Source of the DNA: Caulobacter sp.
GTDB lineage: Bacteria > Pseudomonadota > Alphaproteobacteria > Caulobacterales > Caulobacteraceae
Direction: 5' to 3'
DNA length: 64,000 bases
NCBI GenBank assembly: GCA_019636175.1
Contig: JAHBYC010000005.1
Location: 36,998-100,997 of the forward strand
Shown here piece by piece: positions 42,831-51,382 of this stretch. Under the pieces are notes generated by a model, which saw only the letters and a program-made list of their open reading frames with translations, searched no databases and was not told the DNA's origin. Position 1 is the stretch's first letter. Each line of letters begins with the position of its first letter. The position numbers were made by a program, and so were the translations under genes.

Positions 42831-44918
42831 TCAGGGCCTTGTTCCATCGGCCCCGATAGCCTTGTCGGTTTTGGGTCGCAGTACGGACCAGATGAACCGG
42901 ACCAGAAGAAACAGTCCAAGCAGCAGGGCCGATCCCGTCACCACAACGCCCAGACACTTGGATAGAACCTGGATGATTTCGGCCAAGCCGGGCGTGGCCA
43001 GCCAATCAAGCCACGGCGCCTTCAGGAGCGGAGGGGGCGAGTCCTTGATGGTCTTCAGATAGCCGGACAGATCGCTCAGAAACTGGCTCGCGGCCAGAAG
43101 CCCGACCACCGCGAAGATCAGATTGAGGTTACGTTCCCTGGCGGCGGAGCGCCGGCTTTCCTTCGCCTGCTGGCGGGCGTCGAGGTCGGTCGCATGGTCC
43201 TCCAGGCTGGCAAGCGCCAGAGACAGGGCCTGCTGCTTTCGTTCCGTGCCGCGAAGGCGCTCCAGTTCCTCGAAGACATCGCGCTCGGTGTCATAGCGGA
43301 AGACATTGACGTGCCGGTGCCGTTCGAAATCCCGGTATCTGGCGATCTTGAGATCGTTGATGCGTTGCTCGATCCGCCGATAGTCCTCCAGGGAACGATC
43401 GGTCTTGGCCATATCCCGCTCGACGGCTTCGATGCCCTTGGCGGTTCTCCACTCATAGCCCCGGGCAAGGAACTCGTTGTGCATCGACAGCACATGAATG
43501 AGGAAGGCGTAGGGGCAGGTCCCGATGTAGTCGTTCCCGACGTCCAGGCTGCGCGAGTACTGGGCGTAGGTGATCATCGAGCGGTGGTTCGCGTACCGCA
43601 CGAAGAAGCCTTCTTCCTGCTGTTCCTCGTTCTTGGGAAAGATCGGATCCAGACTGTCGAGAATCTCCGACGTGTCCTGGTTCATGAAGTCGATGATGTT
43701 CTGGTTGAAACCGGACAGGAACAGATAGTCCAGGCAGTCGACACGCTTTCGATCAAAGGCGGGAATGTGAAGAGTCTCGCCGTCGTCGTCGAAGGTCCCT
43801 CCATGCAGCGCGGCCACATCCTCGTCGGTCGCATTAGAATAGAAGAGATCGTCGGGCCGCTCGCGCACCCAGTGCCAGTAGCTGTTCTCGTCGCCGTCGG
43901 AGAGCAGGACGTCGCCGCCGCCGGCAGCCTTGATCATCTCGGTCATTTTCTGGCCGTAGGGTGCGTAGCAGTCCTTGCGAACCATCATGCGGCGGGGGTA
44001 GCGGCCGTCGCCATCCGGCTTGGCCGGCGGCATGACGCGATTGAAGAACCGTTCGTCGTGAAAGAAGAACAGGGTCCGGCACTTGGGCATGAGCAGCCCC
44101 GGAACCTCGAGCAGCGGCGCCATCTCGATGAGGTCCAGCGGATCCGCGACAGGGGCGTCGACGCCATACTGGGCGGCAAGTCTGGCCAGCAAAGCCTTGG
44201 CGTCCGCCCTGAAGTAATCCCTGACACAGGCCCAGAAGCGCTGGGTCCGGCCATCGGGATCGGTGACGGTAATCCTGTCCAGTGGCGCCACGCCAAGGTC
44301 GTCGCAACGAATGGGGTCAGGCCGGTTGGCTGCGGCCTGCCAGCGCTCCGACAGGCTGAACTCCTTGGGGGCGCATAGCTTCTGCAGCAGCGACAGATAG
44401 AAGTAGTCGGTCGGCGTGTGGTCGTAGCGCGTCGTGAAGGCCAGGTGGTAGCTGAGGGCGCCGTCATTGTGGGCGAACCAGAAGCGGCGCAACCGGATTG
44501 TCCGTTCGGCGTCGAGGCCCCGCGGACTGGCCACGAACCCGACGCCCTCGGTCTCCCATCTGATCGACGCCGGCAGCTTGATGATCAGGTCGTCGTGTTC
44601 TCGCGCCGTCGCGGCGGCCGAACCGCCGTTGCCGGCGGGCCGGGCCGCCAGCAGGAAGTCCTGCACATTTCCCAGCCATTCCCGATCGGCGATGTCGTTG
44701 AACAGCGGCTCAATGGCGTCACGCAGGGCGCGTGAGACCGGATCGGCGAGCTGAACGCGCCGGATGGCGTCGGGATCATGCCGGGCGCCAAGCGGCTTCC
44801 CTGGCCCATAGAGCCGTTCGGCGTCGATGTAGAGCGACAGGGTCCAGTGCAGCGTCCGGTCGCTGGCTTCCTCGAAGGTGGCGGCCTTTTCTGCGGTGGC
44901 GGTGGCGGTGTCGGTCAT
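42831..44918 (-). CDS. 695-residue protein with C-terminal coiled coil and two membrane helices, unknown family
   Basis: I do not recognise a family. The first about 460 residues are soluble and mixed alpha/beta, with DYFYLSLLQKLCAPKEFSLS, LFFFHDERFFNRVMPP, DVLLSDGDENSYWHW and SGFNQNIIDFMNQDTSEILD. From about residue 485 to 590 it is strongly helical and charged (KTDRSLEDYRRIEQRIND.., FEELERLRGTERKQQALSL..), a likely coiled coil. Membrane helices are at about 599-618 and 656-680, followed by a short basic tail. A soluble domain, long helix and two C-terminal membrane helices recall CorA-type topology, but no GMN motif is present. It overlaps the GNAT gene by four bases. Confidence 0.8.
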   Translation of the reverse strand: MTDTATATAEKAATFEEASDRTLHWTLSLYIDAERLYGPGKPLGARHDPDAIRRVQLADPVSRALRDAIEPLFNDIADREWLGNVQDFLLAARPAGNGGSAAATAREHDDLIIKLPASIRWETEGVGFVASPRGLDAERTIRLRRFWFAHNDGALSYHLAFTTRYDHTPTDYFYLSLLQKLCAPKEFSLSERWQAAANRPDPIRCDDLGVAPLDRITVTDPDGRTQRFWACVRDYFRADAKALLARLAAQYGVDAPVADPLDLIEMAPLLEVPGLLMPKCRTLFFFHDERFFNRVMPPAKPDGDGRYPRRMMVRKDCYAPYGQKMTEMIKAAGGGDVLLSDGDENSYWHWVRERPDDLFYSNATDEDVAALHGGTFDDDGETLHIPAFDRKRVDCLDYLFLSGFNQNIIDFMNQDTSEILDSLDPIFPKNEEQQEEGFFVRYANHRSMITYAQYSRSLDVGNDYIGTCPYAFLIHVLSMHNEFLARGYEWRTAKGIEAVERDMAKTDRSLEDYRRIEQRINDLKIARYRDFERHRHVNVFRYDTERDVFEELERLRGTERKQQALSLALASLEDHATDLDARQQAKESRRSAARERNLNLIFAVVGLLAASQFLSDLSGYLKTIKDSPPPLLKAPWLDWLATPGLAEIIQVLSKCLGVVVTGSALLLGLFLLVRFIWSVLRPKTDKAIGADGTRP

Positions 44919-45802
44919 GGCTTGGCTCCGGCCAGTCTGTGCGCCAGGTCAACGAAGCTGCTGGCTTGCGGCGCCTCGCCATTGCGCAGCGCCGCCAGCA
45001 GGGGCGGGAAATCGATCAGCGCCACCTCGTCGTGGCGATCGACCTTGCCGGCCAGCGCCTGAAGCTGAGGGGCGGCCACCAGATCGCCGCCGGGATCGCG
45101 CCCCTTGAGCACCGAGATGCCGAAGAAATTGACCAGGTGCCGGCGCAGGAGGCCCGCGTCGACGCCGGAGCCGCCGGCGCCGACCACCGCGTAGATCAGC
45201 GATGAATCGGGCGCCTTGTCCGGCGAAAGCGCCGGCTGGACATAGGCCAGATCAAGGGCGCTGGCGCCGAGATTGGCCCAGATTTCGAGACGGTCGATCT
45301 GGTCGATCCCCGAATGGGCGCTGTCGGCCAGGGAGTCGGAATCGCTTTTCGCAACCGGGTCGTTCTGCTCGATGAACAGCAGCACGGGACCCTCCCCGTC
45401 GTCCCAGAGACCGCCGGCCAGCCGGCTGACGCTGGCCAGCAGGTCCCGCGACAGTCCCCGGCCGCGAAACGGGCGCTCGATGTAGATGTAGTTGAGGGCG
45501 ACGGCCACGCTGGCGCGGTCGTCGGCGAGGCGGGTGGCCAGGAAGTTGGCGCCGCCCAGGAGGTCGCCAGTCCCGGTCTCGAGGGTCATCACCACTTCGC
45601 GGCTGGGGTCCGGCGCCCAGGGGAAGGTCCGGCCGTTCAGCGCCAGGCAGGCCCTGAAGCCGTCGATCTCCTCGCGTTCGTCGGGAAGGATGAAGGCGCG
45701 ATCATAGCCCTCGAAGAAGCGGTCCATGACCGCCGAATCCGGCCGGTCATCGGCGCGAACCACATTGGTTCCAACCTCAAGGCGCCATCGACCTGGTGTC
45801 AT
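44915..45802 (-). CDS. GNAT-domain acetyltransferase-like protein
   Basis: The protein of 295 residues carries a GNAT core with LNYIYIERPFRGRGLSRDLL (about 103-122), the beta4-alpha3 acetyl-CoA binding step RGRG. It continues with VLLFIEQNDP, then a second half of about 165 residues with RLEIWANLGASALDLAYVQP that is typical for no family I can name. ATG 45802 is preferred over 45844. Its stop overlaps the start of the 695-residue membrane protein (ATGA), so the two are made together. This suggests the GNAT part modifies that protein or its ligand; this is inference. Confidence 0.75.
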   Translation of the reverse strand: MTPGRWRLEVGTNVVRADDRPDSAVMDRFFEGYDRAFILPDEREEIDGFRACLALNGRTFPWAPDPSREVVMTLETGTGDLLGGANFLATRLADDRASVAVALNYIYIERPFRGRGLSRDLLASVSRLAGGLWDDGEGPVLLFIEQNDPVAKSDSDSLADSAHSGIDQIDRLEIWANLGASALDLAYVQPALSPDKAPDSSLIYAVVGAGGSGVDAGLLRRHLVNFFGISVLKGRDPGGDLVAAPQLQALAGKVDRHDEVALIDFPPLLAALRNGEAPQASSFVDLAHRLAGAKP

Positions 45803-45954
45803 GTCCCCGCCCCGGCCCCTCGCTTCGGCCGGGCGAACCTCCACAGCCGGGGAAGCATCGCCGTCGGCGTCGGCCTCCCCATCGATCTCCGCTGAGCCAT
45901 GGGCGGAAATCTATCGCAACTTATGCGAATGGGAAGCCGACGCGAGGCGACCGC

Positions 45955-47208
45955 CTACTTGCGGCGACGCTTCCGGCCCTTGGGCCGCGACAGGCGCACG
46001 ACATTGCTGGCCGGAGCCTTGGCGGCCGGGATCGACCGGCGAGCCAGGCCGAACATCGAGGCCATGGGCGCGTCGTTGACCTCGACCATCTCGGTCTCGC
46101 CAAAGCCGTTGAAGCGGGTCGACATGGCCACGCCATAGGCGCCCAGCATGCCGATCTCGACGAAGTCGCCTTCCTCGATATCCGCCGGCAGGTAGAAGGG
46201 GCCGGGCATGTGATCCAGGGAATCGCAGGTCGGGCCGTAGAAGCGATAGGGCTTAAGCTCGCCTTCGACCTCGTGGGCCGCCGCGCCCTCGCCCCGGTAA
46301 AGCTTCACCGGGAAGGGCCACTTCACATGCGCCGCGTCGAACAGCGACCCGTAGGAGCCGTCGTTCAGATACAGGGCGTCGCCCTTGCGCAGCTCGACGC
46401 GAGCCAGCAGCGAGGTGGATTCGGCGACCAGCGCCCGGCCGGGCTCGCACCACAGCTCGGTGGTTTCCGACACCGGCATCTCGTTGAAGCCGCGCTCGAT
46501 GGCCGCCAGATAGTCGTCCATGTCCGGCGGGATCATGCCGGGATAGATCGACGGGAAGCCGCCGCCGACATCGACGACGTCGGCGAAGACGCCGGCGCGG
46601 ATCAGCGAACGGCTGACCTGGGCCATGGCCGCCTGATAGGCGGTCGGGCGCATGCACTGGCTGCCGACGTGGAAGCTGACGCCCATCAGCTCGGTGGTCG
46701 CCTGACGGGCGGCCAGCAGCAGGGACGGGGCCTCGAAGCTGGAGACGCCGAACTTGCCCGACAGGCTGAAGTTGGCGCCCTCGGCGTCGACCGCCATGCG
46801 GACAATCAGGTTCAGGTCCCTGGCGCCGCCGGTGGCGTCGAGGATCTTGGCCAGCTCTTCATGGGTGTCCAGGGCGAAGGTGCGCACCCCGTAGTCGAAG
46901 TAGGCCTCGGAAATCGCCCGTCGGCTCTTCACCGGGTGCATGAAGGCCATCCGCGATCCCGGGGCGTATTTCGCCACGAGCGCGATCTCCGGGATCGACG
47001 CCACGTCGAACCGGGTCACACCATTCTGGACGAGTGTCTCGATCACCCACGGTGAAGGGTTCGCCTTCACAGCGTAGAGAACGTCACCCTTGAACTTGTT
47101 CTGGAACCAGCGCGCTGCTGCAGCTACGGCATCGCGTCGCACGAGTGCGACAGGACGTTCCGGAGACCGCTCGCGGACCAGGTCCAGGGGAGTATGGTAC
47201 GTGTGCAA
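45955..47208 (-). CDS. Ornithine/lysine decarboxylase, type III PLP fold
   Basis: The 417-residue protein is an alanine-racemase-fold decarboxylase. It has the PLP lysine K48 in VLYAVKANPSPWVIETL, SFHVGSQCMRPTAYQAAM, DVGGGFPSIYPGM, WCEPGRALVAESTSLLARV and the active-site loop FYGPTCDSLDHMPGPF with the second-subunit cysteine/aspartate. It makes putrescine (or cadaverine) for polyamines. The start is TTG 47206-47208, with AGGGGG nine bases upstream. The last about 15 residues (RLSRPKGRKRRRK) are a strongly basic tail beyond the enzyme fold. Substrate choice cannot be read from sequence. Confidence 0.93.
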   Translation of the reverse strand: MHTYHTPLDLVRERSPERPVALVRRDAVAAAARWFQNKFKGDVLYAVKANPSPWVIETLVQNGVTRFDVASIPEIALVAKYAPGSRMAFMHPVKSRRAISEAYFDYGVRTFALDTHEELAKILDATGGARDLNLIVRMAVDAEGANFSLSGKFGVSSFEAPSLLLAARQATTELMGVSFHVGSQCMRPTAYQAAMAQVSRSLIRAGVFADVVDVGGGFPSIYPGMIPPDMDDYLAAIERGFNEMPVSETTELWCEPGRALVAESTSLLARVELRKGDALYLNDGSYGSLFDAAHVKWPFPVKLYRGEGAAAHEVEGELKPYRFYGPTCDSLDHMPGPFYLPADIEEGDFVEIGMLGAYGVAMSTRFNGFGETEMVEVNDAPMASMFGLARRSIPAAKAPASNVVRLSRPKGRKRRRK

Positions 47209-47357
47209 CTCACGTAGCCCCCTGTTAGTTGTTAAACCCAGGCCGGCGTTAGCAGCGCATTGGACAACGGGGTCCGCCGGAGCCGGGCGATATGAGGGAA
47301 ATGGAGCGCCATGTAAAGGGGCGCCGGTCCATTTTCGGCTGATAGACTTGAGGATCG

Positions 47358-48608
47358 ATGCATCGCTGGCTGTTCTTCTGGCGGAAACTGAGCCGCCGAA
47401 TCTGGTTCCGTGTAGGCCTGTACGGGCTGGCGGGATGCGGCGCCGCGCTGTTGGCGACCCTGTTTGGCCGGTTCGTCCCTGACGAGGTTTCCGAGCGTCT
47501 CGGGGGCCCGAATGTCGAGGGTTTGCTGACCATCCTGGCCAACAGTCTGCTCGCGGTCGCCATCTTCAGCGCCGGAGCGATGGTCACAGCCTATACCGCC
47601 GTGTCCTCCAACGTAACCCCCCGGGCCGCCGGCCTGGTCACCACCGACCCGCGCCTGCAGGGCGCCCTGTCCACCTTCGTCGGCGGCTTTCTCTACGCCA
47701 TCGTCGCCCTGACGGCGATCGGCTCCAGCTATTACGGCAAGGACGGCCGGACCATCGTCTACATCATCACCCTGGGGGTGGTGGGCCTGGTGGCCGTCAA
47801 CATCCTGCTGATCATCGACCGGCTGGCCCGGATCGCCCGCATCGATTTCATCGTCGAACGGGTCGAGCAGCAGACCGCCAAGGCGATGCGCGCGCGGGCC
47901 GGCTGGGAGCGTCTGACCGGCGCCGAGCCGAAAGGGTTGGGCAAGGTCGTCGACACGGTGACCAGCGACCGGGTCGGCTATGTGCAGAATGTCGATCCCG
48001 CCGCCCTCGACCGGGCCGCGGAGGCCGCCGGAATCAAGGTGCGGGTCATCGCCCTGCCCGGCGACATGATCGGGGACGGCGGGCCCCTGCTGACGCTGCA
48101 CGGCGGCAAGGCCGACGAGGCCTGCCGCGACGCCCTGCGCTCGGCCTTCGCGCTTGGAGACGGCCGCTCCTTCGACCAGGACCCGCGATTTGGATTGATC
48201 GTGCTTGGCGAGATCGCCGCCCGGGCGCTGTCGCCGGGGGTCAACGACCCGGGGACCGCCATCGCCGTGGTCCGGGCGGGCGTGGCGCTGATGACGACAT
48301 GGGACGTGGCCTGTCGCGAGGCCGACGGCGAGCGACCGGAGGCGCCCCGCGTGTTCGCCGCGCCGCTCGACCCCGCCGAACTGCTGGATGACGTCTTCAC
48401 CCCGATCGCCCTCTACGGCTCTGGCGACATCGCTGTCGCCCTGCGTCTGCAGAAGGCCATGAGCCTGGTTCGGGTGCTGAAAGGCCCGGGTTTGTCCCTT
48501 GCGGCAAGAAACTTCTCCACAGACGCGCTTGCGCGGGCAAAGCTCGCCATGGCACACGCGGGGGATATCGAGAGACTGCTCGCCAGCGGACAGTCTTCCA
48601 CAGACTGA
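47358..48608 (+). CDS. DUF2254 family membrane protein
   Basis: The 416-residue protein has four N-terminal membrane helices (LYGLAGCGAALLATLFGRF.., ILANSLLAVAIFSAGAMVTAY.., FVGGFLYAIVALTAIG.., VYIITLGVVGLVAVNILLII) and a soluble C-terminal part with LGEIAARALSPGVNDPGTAI. That last step is the clearest DUF2254 signature. The family function is not established. It is followed 56 bases later by phnC on the same strand, but there is no coupling. Confidence 0.9.
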   Translation: MHRWLFFWRKLSRRIWFRVGLYGLAGCGAALLATLFGRFVPDEVSERLGGPNVEGLLTILANSLLAVAIFSAGAMVTAYTAVSSNVTPRAAGLVTTDPRLQGALSTFVGGFLYAIVALTAIGSSYYGKDGRTIVYIITLGVVGLVAVNILLIIDRLARIARIDFIVERVEQQTAKAMRARAGWERLTGAEPKGLGKVVDTVTSDRVGYVQNVDPAALDRAAEAAGIKVRVIALPGDMIGDGGPLLTLHGGKADEACRDALRSAFALGDGRSFDQDPRFGLIVLGEIAARALSPGVNDPGTAIAVVRAGVALMTTWDVACREADGERPEAPRVFAAPLDPAELLDDVFTPIALYGSGDIAVALRLQKAMSLVRVLKGPGLSLAARNFSTDALARAKLAMAHAGDIERLLASGQSSTD

Positions 48609-48664
48609 AACGAGCTGATCGCCTCCACCCCGCCGGGCCGGATGTGCTAGGACAACGCCAGACC

Positions 48665-49459
48665 ATGACGCAAGACGCTGTTCTCTCGATCCAGGGGATC
48701 TCCAAGACCTTCGGCAAACGCCGGGCGCTCGACGGCGTATCCCTGGACGTCGCCCGGGGCGAGATGGTCGCCCTGATCGGCCCGTCGGGCTCGGGGAAGT
48801 CGACCTTGCTGCGGTCGATCGACGGCCTGCAGACCGTCGACGGCCCCAACGGGACCATCACCGCCTTCGGAACCCCCGTCCAGCTCAAGGGCAAGGTTGG
48901 CGACAAGGTGCGCGACGCCCGCATCCGCATCGGCTTCATCGCCCAGCAATTCAATCTGGTCGGCCGGCTTAGCCTGTTCAGCAATGTCGCCCTCGGCTCG
49001 CTTGGCCGTATCGGCTTCTGGCGCGGGCTGTTCGGCCGCTGGCCCGAAGAGACCAAGCAGGCGGCCATGCAGGCCCTGCACCGGGTCGGCGTCTCGGAAT
49101 ACGCCGGCCAGCGCGCCAACACCCTGTCGGGCGGTCAGCAGCAGCGCGGGGCCATCGCCCGGGCGCTGGTCCAGAAGGCCAAGATCATCCTCGCGGACGA
49201 GCCGGTGGCCTCGCTTGACCCGGTCTCGGCCCGCAAGGTCATGGAAATCCTCCGTGAACTGAACAATGTCGACGGCTTGACCGTCATCGTCACCCTGCAC
49301 CAGGTCGATTACGCCCTGCGCTACTGCGACCGCGTGGTTGCGCTGAAGTCCGGCAAGATGGTCTATGACGGTCCGCCGGCCAATCTCGACAAGACCAAGT
49401 TGATTGAAATCTACGGCCCGGAATTCGAAGACGTCTTCTGGGAAGGAGCTCCGCAATGA
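48665..49459 (+). CDS. phnC: Phosphonate-type ABC transporter ATP-binding protein
   Basis: The 264-residue ATPase has Walker A LIGPSGSGKSTLL (about 38-50), the Q-loop GFIAQQFNLVGRL, ABC signature NTLSGGQQQRGAIARAL, Walker B KIILADEPVASLDP and the H-loop VTLHQVDYAL. The LVxRLxxxxNV step and the PVASLDP ending are typical of PhnC. It overlaps phnD by four bases. ATG 48665 was chosen over a start seven codons upstream. Substrate may be phosphonate, phosphite or phosphate esters; no C-P lyase or phosphite dehydrogenase gene is in view. Confidence 0.93.
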   Translation: MTQDAVLSIQGISKTFGKRRALDGVSLDVARGEMVALIGPSGSGKSTLLRSIDGLQTVDGPNGTITAFGTPVQLKGKVGDKVRDARIRIGFIAQQFNLVGRLSLFSNVALGSLGRIGFWRGLFGRWPEETKQAAMQALHRVGVSEYAGQRANTLSGGQQQRGAIARALVQKAKIILADEPVASLDPVSARKVMEILRELNNVDGLTVIVTLHQVDYALRYCDRVVALKSGKMVYDGPPANLDKTKLIEIYGPEFEDVFWEGAPQ

Positions 49460-50460
49460 TCATTCGTCGCGCCCTGTTCGGACTGGCCGCTGTCGCCACC
49501 CTGGCTCTCGCCGGCTGTGGCGGGGGAGAAAAGCCCAAGGACGAGATCACCTTCTCCATCCTGTCGACCGAAAAGGCGCAGAACATGGAGACCTACTGGG
49601 AGCCGATCCTCGCGGACATGGAGAAGCAGACCGGCCTGAAGGTGAAGCCCTTCTTCTCCGGCAGCTACAGCGCCCTGATCGAGGCCATGCGTTTCAAGCA
49701 GACGGACCTGGGCTGGTTCTCCAACCAGTCCGGGCTCGAGGCGGTTCGCCGCGCCGATGGCGAGGTCTTCGCCCGCACCTTCGACCCCAGCGGCGTCGAT
49801 GGCTACACCTCGGTGATCATCGTCCCCAAGGACAGCAAGATCCAGACGATCGATGACCTGCTGAAATGCGACAAGACGCTCAATTTCGGCATCGGCGACG
49901 CCAAGTCGACCAGCGGCACCCTGGCGCCGATGACCGACGTCTTCATCCCGCGCGGCATCAAGCCCGAAAACTGCTTCAAGACCGTCTTGCAGGCCAATCA
50001 CCAGTCCAACCTGTTCGCCGTCGCCAACGGCAAGCTGGATGCGGCGACCAACAATTCGACCGCCATCCGCCTCAACAAGGATCGCAAGGAAGGCCAGGCC
50101 GAGAAGGTCCGCATCATCTGGGAGTCGGAAGTTCTGCCGGAAGATCCGATCATCTGGCGCAAGGATCTGGACCCAGCGAAGAAGGAAAAAATTCGCCAGT
50201 TCTTCCTGACCTATGGCCAGGGCGACACCCCCGAGGCGGCGAGGGAGCGCGCCAATATGGCCAAGCTGTCGATTGGCGGCTTCAAGCCGGCCGACGCCAC
50301 CCACCTGCTCTTCGTGCGTCATATGGAGGCCGTCCAGCAGCTTGGTCTCGCCCAGGAAGCCGGCGACGCGGCCAAGATCGCCGCCGCCAAGGCCTCGATC
50401 GCGCAGATCGAAACCGAGCAGGCCGCCGCCCGCGCCAAGGCCGGCGCCGCGGCGAACTGA
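49456..50460 (+). CDS. phnD: Phosphonate-type ABC transporter substrate-binding lipoprotein
   Basis: The 334-residue protein has a lipoprotein signal (LALAGC, C21). The PhnD-type domain has YWEPILADMEKQTGLKVKPF, GSYSALIEAMRFKQTDLGWF, DVFIPRGIKPENCFKTVLQ and ANHQSNLFAVANGKLDAATNN. The S-Y-S-A-L-I-E-A-M-R-x-x-x-x-D step lines the ligand pocket of this family. It starts inside the end of phnC (ATGA overlap). A helical Ala-rich tail (AKIAAAKASIAQIETEQAAA) extends past the domain and may be a spacer to the membrane. Confidence 0.93.
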   Translation: MIIRRALFGLAAVATLALAGCGGGEKPKDEITFSILSTEKAQNMETYWEPILADMEKQTGLKVKPFFSGSYSALIEAMRFKQTDLGWFSNQSGLEAVRRADGEVFARTFDPSGVDGYTSVIIVPKDSKIQTIDDLLKCDKTLNFGIGDAKSTSGTLAPMTDVFIPRGIKPENCFKTVLQANHQSNLFAVANGKLDAATNNSTAIRLNKDRKEGQAEKVRIIWESEVLPEDPIIWRKDLDPAKKEKIRQFFLTYGQGDTPEAARERANMAKLSIGGFKPADATHLLFVRHMEAVQQLGLAQEAGDAAKIAAAKASIAQIETEQAAARAKAGAAAN

Positions 50461-50477
50461 CCCCTCCAGAGCCTCCG

Positions 50478-51308
50478 ATGACCGCCACCGTGACCCCAGA
50501 CGCCATTCCCGGTCCGCCGACCCGCCCGTTGTCGGCGCGCGGTTTCGACCTGTTGATCTGGGGCGGCCTGGCCATCCTGTTGATCGTCAGTTTCGCGCCG
50601 GCCGAGATCTACAAGTTCCCGCAGCTGTTCACCTCGGACAACATGCAGGTCTTCGCGCGGGAGTTCTTCTCGCCGTTCAATCCCAATTCGCCCAACTTCC
50701 TCAAGGCCGACTGGTCGCTCTACATCGGCAAGATGTGGGAGACGATCCAGATGGCCCTGTGGGGCACCAGTCTGGCGATCCTGCTGGCTATTCCCCTGGG
50801 TCTGCTCGGCGCCCGCAACATCACCCCGGTGTGGATCCAGCAGCCGGTGCGCCGGGTTCTCGACCTGGTCCGCTCCATTCCCGATCTGGTGGTGGCGCTG
50901 ATCTTCATCACCGCCGTCGGCCTGGGCCCCTTCGCCGGGGTCATGGCCCTGATGTTCAATACCGGCGGCGTGCTGGCCAAGCTGTTCGCCGAGGCCGTGG
51001 AGTCGATCGACAAGGGTCCGGTCGAGGGTGTTCGCGCCACCGGGGCCGTGAAGCTGCAGGAGATCGTCTGGGGCGTCATTCCGCAGGTCGCGCCCCTGTG
51101 GGTCGGCTACGCCCTGTATCGCTTCGAGAGCAACAGCCGCTCGGCCACCGTGCTGGGCCTGATCGGGGCGGGCGGCATCGGCCAGGTGCTGATCGATTCC
51201 ACCAACAGCTTCGCCTATGACCAGACCGGCGCCATCGTGCTGGTGATTGTTGTCGCCGTTTCCATGATCGACCTGCTGTCCCAGGCCATCCGTACACGGC
51301 TGCTCTGA
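50478..51308 (+). CDS. phnE: Phosphonate-type ABC transporter permease
   Basis: The 276-residue permease has about six membrane helices. IQMALWGTSLAILLAIPLGLLGARN and the EAVESIDKGPVEGVRATGAVKLQEIVWGVIPQ loop contact the ATPase and match the PhnE family. The start ATG 50478 is 17 bases after phnD. It is followed by a Pho-box-like repeat and a PstS-like gene 74 bases on, so this operon may end here. Confidence 0.92.
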   Translation: MTATVTPDAIPGPPTRPLSARGFDLLIWGGLAILLIVSFAPAEIYKFPQLFTSDNMQVFAREFFSPFNPNSPNFLKADWSLYIGKMWETIQMALWGTSLAILLAIPLGLLGARNITPVWIQQPVRRVLDLVRSIPDLVVALIFITAVGLGPFAGVMALMFNTGGVLAKLFAEAVESIDKGPVEGVRATGAVKLQEIVWGVIPQVAPLWVGYALYRFESNSRSATVLGLIGAGGIGQVLIDSTNSFAYDQTGAIVLVIVVAVSMIDLLSQAIRTRLL

Positions 51309-51316
51309 CCGGTCCT

Positions 51317-51334
51317 TTGTCGCCGGGTTGTCGC
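51317..51334 (+). promoter_or_regulatory. Pho-box-like direct repeat upstream of a PstS-like gene
   Basis: TTGTCGC at 51317-51323 is repeated exactly at 51328-51334, with a 4-base spacer, the 7-4-7 layout of PhoB sites. Both copies hold the TGTC core of the PhoB consensus CTGTCAT but differ at the last two positions. A TATGGA hexamer at 51345-51350 lies 10 bases beyond, where the -10 of PhoB promoters is found. The gene start is ATG 51383. Confidence 0.55.
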
Positions 51335-51382
51335 AAAGCCTTCGTATGGACGACCGACGGAACCGACTCCCGGGGAATGCCC

